The position numbers and the translations under genes were made by a program. Shown one piece after another: positions 5,577-10,088 of a DNA stretch of 10,088 nt. Source of the DNA: Nitrospirota bacterium (GTDB lineage: Bacteria; Nitrospirota; Thermodesulfovibrionia; UBA6902; BMS3Bbin08). Location: positions 1-10,088 of the forward strand of contig JACQXH010000077.1 in NCBI GenBank assembly GCA_016208845.1, given 5' to 3'. The notes beneath the pieces were generated by a model that saw nothing but the letters and a program-made list of their open reading frames with translations, ran no database searches and was not told the origin of the DNA. Each line of letters begins with the position of its first letter. Positions within the stretch are counted from its first letter, which is position 1.

Positions 5577-7244
5577 TTATTTAGGATTATTAAGGCCAAT
5601 ATGCCTTTTTTTTAAGGAAAATATTTTCAAATCCGGAACGTCATCACCTGTTATTTCCTCATACTGATACAGAAACCCCGGGATACTTTCTGATGCGCCC
5701 CAGAAAAAATAGTAATCAATATCATACTTCTTAAATTCAGATTCCAACTCTTCATCCCTGATGCCCTGCCGTGCCTGGCCGAAATATTTACTGTTCAACC
5801 AGTATGCTATGCGGAAAGTCTTATGCCATGAATCATTCACAAAAACCTGCTGCAATTCTTTGTTTGAAGCAATGTTCCCCTTGAAATTGTATTTGTTCTT
5901 TAATGTTGTGCCGAGGACATGCATATCCTTATTGATATTGTCTTTGCCGGCCTGAATAAAAGATTTTAAAGGAGTCACCATGAACGACAAGGCAAAAAAC
6001 ACTATTAATACATTTTTTCTCAGATTACTGTTGAAAAAATCACTTTTGAATAAAAGGTCAACTGTATAACCGCCCATAAGCAGGAGCAAAATATTCGCGA
6101 TCCATAAATATCTCACTTCAAAATGAAATGGCACTAATCCTCCGGTATAGAGGACCAGTGTAAAAAAGGGATAAAGCATATCGCCCCTCAATATTTGCCT
6201 GCTAAAGGGCTTTACGATCAGCAATAATATATATGCAATAACAATCGCGGCCGATAACCTGGAATACGTCTGGTATATGAGCAAGCTGTCAATTATATTT
6301 TTCAGGCAATGTTTAGTGAAATATATGAAATTATCCGCTGAATTCAAGGGACTCCACGACTTTCTTCCCTCCCATATGTAACTGAGATCTTCCCATGCAG
6401 ATATTGCGGTTTTATTGGGGGGGGCAAAAAAACCTTCATGAAATGCAGGCCCGCCGAATTCATACCCTGTCTGCGGCGTGCCGGGCGCCTTATTTGCAAA
6501 ATTGCCTTTACCCATATTGCTTATTGTAAAGTGGTCATATTTTTTGCTTATCATGAATATCCACGGGCTGCTGATGATCAGGAATATGGCCATACCAATG
6601 ACCGCATTGCGCAGCACCTTCTGTTTGTCTTCCTTTATTGTATTCCTCATATAATGAGCAATATTGAAAAAAATGAAATGCACAATAAAAAACGGGAAAG
6701 CAAAAGATTTGGTAAAATAAGACAGCGCGCCTAATATGCCGCAAAAAACAGCATATCTGATTTTGCAGGGATACTCATTCTTGAAGATAATCCCAAGATA
6801 ATAGATCAGCAAACACAGCAGCAAGGCATCGAAAAGTTCAATTAGTAAAATGAACAGCACGACCGGTAGAACAGCAACCAGTATCACACTCTTCATTTTT
6901 TCCGTAATTTCAAATCTCTGGGACAGAAACCATACTCCTGTTATGATAAGCAGCCCAACGATCAAATCCAGGGTATTTATTGCAAATACATGGCTTGAAC
7001 CGAAATATAAAAAAGGGATTATCAACCATGAAAGAAGCGGCCCCCAATAGCCATTTATAGCGTCATTGAATTCTCCTCTTAAATATTTTTCAGCGATATT
7101 AATGTACAAAGTGGAATCTGCAGTTAATCGGGCATATTGATAAGACGAATAAGTCAGTATCCAGCAGACCATGAACAGCAGGAGAATTATGAAAAGTGTT
7201 ATTAAACCTGGACTGATTTTTGAAAAACTGTTTTTTAATGGCAT
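5577..7244 (-). CDS. GT-C superfamily membrane glycosyltransferase (ArnT/PMT/GT39- or GT83-like)
   Basis: This 555-residue polytopic protein has a membrane segment at about 13-31. A periplasmic loop with TADSTLYINIAEKYL (41-55) follows, in which Asp43 sits where GT-C enzymes carry their catalytic acidic residue. DAINGYWGPLLSWLIIPFL (61-79) comes next. Many further hydrophobic segments run to about residue 420, and a soluble C-terminal domain of about 130 residues follows. Such enzymes transfer a sugar from a polyprenyl-phosphate carrier to an acceptor on the outer face of the cytoplasmic membrane. The plus-strand GT2 is a plausible maker of that donor. No clear ribosome binding site precedes the ATG. 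On the coding strand, T7, one G and C8 stand together in the GFFAPPNKT region (6417-6432), a place where slippage could shut the gene off. The frame is intact as written. Confidence 0.8.
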   Translation of the reverse strand: MPLKNSFSKISPGLITLFIILLLFMVCWILTYSSYQYARLTADSTLYINIAEKYLRGEFNDAINGYWGPLLSWLIIPFLYFGSSHVFAINTLDLIVGLLIITGVWFLSQRFEITEKMKSVILVAVLPVVLFILLIELFDALLLCLLIYYLGIIFKNEYPCKIRYAVFCGILGALSYFTKSFAFPFFIVHFIFFNIAHYMRNTIKEDKQKVLRNAVIGMAIFLIISSPWIFMISKKYDHFTISNMGKGNFANKAPGTPQTGYEFGGPAFHEGFFAPPNKTAISAWEDLSYIWEGRKSWSPLNSADNFIYFTKHCLKNIIDSLLIYQTYSRLSAAIVIAYILLLIVKPFSRQILRGDMLYPFFTLVLYTGGLVPFHFEVRYLWIANILLLLMGGYTVDLLFKSDFFNSNLRKNVLIVFFALSFMVTPLKSFIQAGKDNINKDMHVLGTTLKNKYNFKGNIASNKELQQVFVNDSWHKTFRIAYWLNSKYFGQARQGIRDEELESEFKKYDIDYYFFWGASESIPGFLYQYEEITGDDVPDLKIFSLKKRHIGLNNPK

Positions 7245-7425
7245 ATTATTATATTCTGCTGCTTAGTCATGAGATAAGGATTCCCGGTCCCGAAGCTTCG
7301 GGAGGAATGATACATGCAATGAAGTCGATACTATTATGCACATCTTAATAATAATATAATTTTCAGGCAAAGTTCTGTGATTTGAAATTTTATTATACAA
7401 TTCTTATCTTGGAATCTTGGAAAAT
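7245..7425. other. Intergenic region with a 16-bp perfect palindrome
   Basis: This is an AT-rich spacer between two membrane glycosyltransferase genes. Its only structure is TCCCGAAGCTTCGGGA at 7288-7303, a perfect palindrome. No T-run follows on either strand, so a Rho-independent terminator is not supported. I see no gene here. The spacer must contain any promoter specific to the downstream gene, but I found no convincing -35/-10 pair. Confidence 0.4.
7288..7303. repeat. Perfect palindrome TCCCGAAGCTTCGGGA
   Basis: Eight bases mirror eight without a spacer. It could be a small dispersed palindromic element or a DNA-binding site. It occurs once in this window. Confidence 0.55.
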
Positions 7426-7840
7426 TCAATTATTTTCTGCTGACCTCATTTTATTCAGATCAAAGATCATAAAGTCGTCACTCTTTGCTAATACGGGATA
7501 ATTTGCATTAAGAAATTTCTTCAGGTCAGGCTGTCTTTCTAACTCTTCAAAATCCGTGATGATGAAATAATCAGGAATATATCGGATCAATTTAGCATGG
7601 GTCCTGATCGTAAAATACCGCCCATTATAGAGTTCATCTTTTCCGGGTGTTATTATCCCCATGTCTTCGCGCTCTGCAAGACTGACGCTTGTGGGCCATG
7701 GTAATCCGGCTAGTTCTCCATGATATGTTAAAGACCTTCCAAAGTCAGATGTCAGAAACAAGTTATTAATATTGTGGTTCACGATCTCGCCTATCTCTCT
7801 TGATATTCCCAGTACCTTCTCAAAATCCTCATTGATAAAA
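7426..7840 (-). pseudogene. C-terminal remainder of the ArnT/GT39-like gene, out of frame with its N-terminal part
   Basis: The frame reads NFINEDFEKVLGISREIG, then NNLFLTSDFGRSLTYHGELAG and PDYFIITDFEELERQPDLKKF, ending in NKMRSAENN. This is the soluble periplasmic tail usually found at the end of the same protein family as the 7829-8854 fragment. The family has further membrane segments, including a HTHDYY-like block, between the two parts. Here those are absent and the two pieces join out of frame near 7840. A GTG at 7782 opens a 118-residue frame, but it lies inside the domain, has no ribosome binding site, and is unlikely to be a genuine start. Confidence 0.7.
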
Positions 7841-8854
7841 TTGTAAAATTTGAAAAGTAAATAATAAACCGAAAATAAAATATCCGGTCCATAGTCCTTT
7901 CAGCAAGACTCCGGGGAGTCTGCCTCTAACTAAAAACAAACCTGATAACGCTCCTGCAAAGGCAGTCAGCCCCACAGCACGCGCGATCATCGCAAGCCAG
8001 TCCTTCCAGAAATATCCCTGATACAGAAGATGCGGAAGAAAGCTGGCCTGGGCATGTTCCATGACAAACGAATCCTGCGCGAACATACTGGAAAGATAGT
8101 ATAGGGCGCCCGGCAAAGGGCTCAAAAAGATAAACATGAGAAAATCCCTGTCAGTTAATGATTTCCTGATGCCCTGTTTGTTGATAGCAATAGATATAAA
8201 CGCTCCGAATATCAGAAAAATACTGTAAGGCTTTATAAGCATGGCCAGAGATGAAGGTATAATCGCGCTTATCAACATTAAGAAAGACAGCTGTTCATGA
8301 TATTTCAATATCATGAACAGGCTGACAAGCAATAACATGACCATAAAAGGGTCCGGCTGGAAGCTTCTGCTCGCCGATATCCCAAAAGGAAGGAATAGAT
8401 AAAAAACAGCAGAAACCAAAGCCTCATCCGGGGTAAATATCTTACACGCTATCAAATATACAAAGATACCCCCTATCATCCAGAATATTGAAGACATCAC
8501 ACGGGGTATCCACAGGCGCTCTCCGCCCGCAATCTTATACCCCAAAACAGCTGCACGCTCCATAATTCGCGGTTCCAGCAAAAATCCTATTCTTTCATTG
8601 TTGATCTTTGCGATATCCTTCTTCCACTGCGGAATATTCTCTGCACCTTCAAAATAGCCGCTCCTTGCAATGTGTGCCAGCTGATATTGCCGTATAGGCT
8701 GGAAGTCTAAAGGCGGCCTGCTTATATTATGCATCCTGATAGCAAATGCCGTAACAAATAAAATTCCGAGGATGATCAGCCTTGACGCCGGCTTATGAAA
8801 AAGAAACACTGGCCTCCTGTATGTCCCGCCTTCATCTCCTGGATACATTGCCAC
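7829..8854 (-). CDS. ArnT/GT39-like membrane glycosyltransferase, N-terminal 341 residues, truncated by a deletion/frameshift
   Basis: A membrane segment at about 25-40 is followed by the periplasmic block RPPLDFQPIRQYQLAHIAR (46-64), a conserved start of this family. Asp50 is the likely catalytic acidic residue. FLLEPRIMERAAVLGYKIAGGERLWIPRV (91-119) and SRSFQPDPFMVMLLL (162-176) are further family blocks. Hydrophobic helices continue to FGLLFTFQI, after which relatives have a HTHDYY-type sequence and more helices. Here the frame ends five residues later. The start is either GTG at 8854 or ATG at 8848; neither has a good ribosome binding site. The gene lies 64 bp after the GT2 gene that probably makes or passes on its lipid-linked sugar. 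A long hairpin lies inside the coding sequence at 8288-8324. Without its C-terminal third the protein is probably inactive. Confidence 0.75.
   Translation of the reverse strand: MAMYPGDEGGTYRRPVFLFHKPASRLIILGILFVTAFAIRMHNISRPPLDFQPIRQYQLAHIARSGYFEGAENIPQWKKDIAKINNERIGFLLEPRIMERAAVLGYKIAGGERLWIPRVMSSIFWMIGGIFVYLIACKIFTPDEALVSAVFYLFLPFGISASRSFQPDPFMVMLLLVSLFMILKYHEQLSFLMLISAIIPSSLAMLIKPYSIFLIFGAFISIAINKQGIRKSLTDRDFLMFIFLSPLPGALYYLSSMFAQDSFVMEHAQASFLPHLLYQGYFWKDWLAMIARAVGLTAFAGALSGLFLVRGRLPGVLLKGLWTGYFIFGLLFTFQILQFYQ
8288..8324. repeat. Long near-perfect inverted repeat inside the GT39-like coding sequence
   Basis: CTGTTCATGATATT (8291-8304) is the exact reverse complement of AATATCATGAACAG (8307-8320), separated only by TC. 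With one bulged G, CAGC (8288-8291) can also pair with GCTG (8321-8324). On the coding strand it encodes part of SLFMILKYHEQL. Confidence 0.7.
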
Positions 8855-8877
8855 GACCCGCTGAAAAGATATTGTAA

Positions 8878-8891
8878 TTTATGATCATAAA
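8878..8891. repeat. 14-bp palindrome TTTATGATCATAAA in the gap before the GT39-like gene
   Basis: A perfect AT-rich palindrome lies in the 64-bp spacer between the GT2 and GT39-like genes. It could be an operator-like site, but AT-rich palindromes of this length can arise by chance. Confidence 0.3.
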
Positions 8892-8918
8892 ACGTAGCCA
8901 TTCAGTTACCATAAAACA

Positions 8919-9692
8919 TCATTCTTTATTCGAATTATTTCTTATCAACTTTCTATTTTGCCACCCAAGACATAACCAGCGCAGATAAGAACGCAGTTGT
9001 TTAAATACCCTGAAATTGGTTGTTCCATGTATTATGTTGATATTCTTTGCCTCAAACGGTACCTCGGCCAATCGAAATCCTTTGATCGCAGCCTTGATCG
9101 TCAGTTCTGTCACGATAGCCCATCCTCCGTTCAAGTCTGTTTCCGGCGGGATTGAATCTAACAATGACCTTCTGAAGATCTTTATTCCTGTCGTGGCATC
9201 GGCAATAGGCAGCCCGATAATCCTGCGAAAAAAAACATTGCCCCAGAAAGACAACGCTTTTTTCAGATAATGCCCCCTTACATGCCTGGTCTCGCTGCCA
9301 AATCTGTTCGCGGACACCAGATCATAATCTCTTTCCAGTTTTTGGATCATGACATTGATAACACCGAAAGGATCGACAAGGTAAGCAATCCATATCCCGA
9401 CATACGGAGTATCGGCATGTTTGAAACCCGTCTTGATAGCATTGACTATACCGCTGCCCCATTCATTCCGCACAAGAGTAATGTCCTCAAAATGCCTCTG
9501 CAATTCCCTGACCGTTGCGACTGTTTCATCTTCAGCTGAATCGTGCACTACAATTAAATGAAAGGGATGCCGAAGTGTATAAAACAGCGTTGCAATTGCC
9601 GGTATCACGGCATCTCCTTCATGATATACCGGCATGATCAGAGTCAGGACAGCTTCTTTGCCTTTATGTGTTTTTGATGTTGGATCGGTCAT
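8919..9692 (-). CDS. Family 2 glycosyltransferase (DPM1-like subgroup) with an altered DXD-region motif
   Basis: This 257-residue GT-A enzyme has no membrane segment. Its blocks are LIMPVYHEGDAV (18-29), LIVVHDSAEDET (46-57), WGSGIVNAIKTGF (78-90), DLVSANRF (124-131), ADATTGIKIFRRSLLDSI (164-181) and GFRLAEVPFEAKN (205-217). The family normally has an A-D-L-x-D-D/P motif that binds the metal and the nucleotide sugar. Here the same place reads IAYLVDP (102-108), with Tyr104 (codon TAC at 9381-9383) where Asp is expected. The fold is intact otherwise. If active, it would move a sugar to a lipid carrier for the GT-C enzyme encoded just downstream. It starts 9 bp after the C-methyltransferase gene, so the two are probably cotranscribed. 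No clear ribosome binding site is visible. Confidence 0.82.
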   Translation of the reverse strand: MTDPTSKTHKGKEAVLTLIMPVYHEGDAVIPAIATLFYTLRHPFHLIVVHDSAEDETVATVRELQRHFEDITLVRNEWGSGIVNAIKTGFKHADTPYVGIWIAYLVDPFGVINVMIQKLERDYDLVSANRFGSETRHVRGHYLKKALSFWGNVFFRRIIGLPIADATTGIKIFRRSLLDSIPPETDLNGGWAIVTELTIKAAIKGFRLAEVPFEAKNINIIHGTTNFRVFKQLRSYLRWLCLGWQNRKLIRNNSNKE

Positions 9693-9701
9693 ATTAATCA
9701 G

Positions 9702-10088
9702 TTACACGTTTTTCACTATATGAGGATGATCCAGAGGGATAATAAAGTCTCCGCGAAAGCCCCTGTCCCTGAGTTTGGGCATCAGCTCTTCGGCTATATG
9801 CCATGACAGCAATAAGGCATAATCAGGCTGGTCTTCAAACAGTCTCGATTCATCCAATACAGGGATAAGGGTGCCCGGGATATATTTACCGACCTTGTGT
9901 GATCCCTTAATTTCAACAACGCAATCAAGGATGCCGTCATCAATACCGACATAATTGATCAATGTGCTTGCTCGGGACGGCGCTCCGACCCCGTAAACAC
10001 GGCTGCCCCGTTCCTTAAAGCCAAGAAGCATTGATTGAAGCTGTAATTTTGAGATGATGACCCTGTCCCTGCATTTCAGAAGTTCGTC
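9702..10088 (-). CDS. Sugar C-methyltransferase, C-terminal domain (Methyltransf_14 type); runs off the right edge
   Basis: The frame is open to base 10088, so the ATG at 10031 is internal and the true start lies outside the window. Visible blocks are VYGVGAPSRASTLINYVGI, then VVEIKGSHKVGKYIPGTLIPV and PDYALLLSWHIAEEL, ending PLDHPHIVKNV. This is the C-terminal domain that follows the SAM-binding domain in NDP-4-keto-hexose C-methyltransferases of the TylC3 kind, in which YGAP, PG and the LLLPW-like strand are typical. The usual Arg/Asp before the KxGxYxPG stretch is replaced by EIKGSH, so the protein may be a variant. Methylation of a 4-keto-deoxy sugar fits a neighbourhood with a 4,6-dehydratase. 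It is the most upstream gene seen in the minus-strand run. Confidence 0.75.
   Translation of the reverse strand, partial: DELLKCRDRVIISKLQLQSMLLGFKERGSRVYGVGAPSRASTLINYVGIDDGILDCVVEIKGSHKVGKYIPGTLIPVLDESRLFEDQPDYALLLSWHIAEELMPKLRDRGFRGDFIIPLDHPHIVKNV

Noticed and set aside
9016..9539. Plus-strand frames of 84 and 89 residues opposite the minus-strand GT2 gene
   Set aside because: They lie antisense to a well-supported GT2 coding sequence and show no conserved motif.

Overview
The window holds a surface-polysaccharide / glycoconjugate biosynthesis locus from a bacterium, probably an uncultivated, non-photosynthetic lineage. The moderately AT-leaning sequence, the mix of CapD-like and SQD1-like SDR enzymes with GT-C and radical SAM proteins, and the intergenic dispersed repeats recall Nitrospirota or 'deltaproteobacterial' anaerobes, but this taxonomic guess is weak. 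No RNA gene, CRISPR array or transposase was seen.

Layout, in the direction of transcription of most genes (minus strand, from position 10088 down): the C-terminal part of a sugar C-methyltransferase (9702-10088); a GT2 glycosyltransferase (8919-9692); an ArnT/GT39-like membrane glycosyltransferase broken into two pieces (7829-8854 and 7426-about 7840); a second GT-C membrane glycosyltransferase (5577-7244); a B12-binding radical SAM gene broken into two pieces (4637-5548 and 4189-4650); a membrane-anchored SGNH hydrolase (1909-2913); a CapD/PglF-type nucleotide-sugar 4,6-dehydratase (951-1814); and a UDP-sulfoquinovose-synthase-like gene (954 to the left edge). One GT2 gene (3210-3902) lies on the plus strand. 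It is flanked on each side by nearly 300 bp of non-coding DNA, and the right-hand spacer holds degenerate inverted repeats.

Taken together the genes would make and modify nucleotide sugars (dehydratase, SQD1-like enzyme, C-methyltransferase), load them onto polyprenyl carriers (the DPM1-like GT2 enzymes), transfer them outside the cytoplasmic membrane (the GT-C enzymes) and trim or acylate the product (SGNH protein).

The most striking observation is decay. One gene has an in-frame stop at an otherwise conserved tyrosine codon. Three others have lost internal segments of roughly 45-100 residues compared with my memory of their families, two with a frameshift. Two more lack an aspartate usually found in their active-site motif. 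Either this is a cluster undergoing pseudogenisation, or the assembly carries local deletions; read mapping would tell. I found no clear new biological system. The region is a familiar kind of accessory locus with unusual damage.
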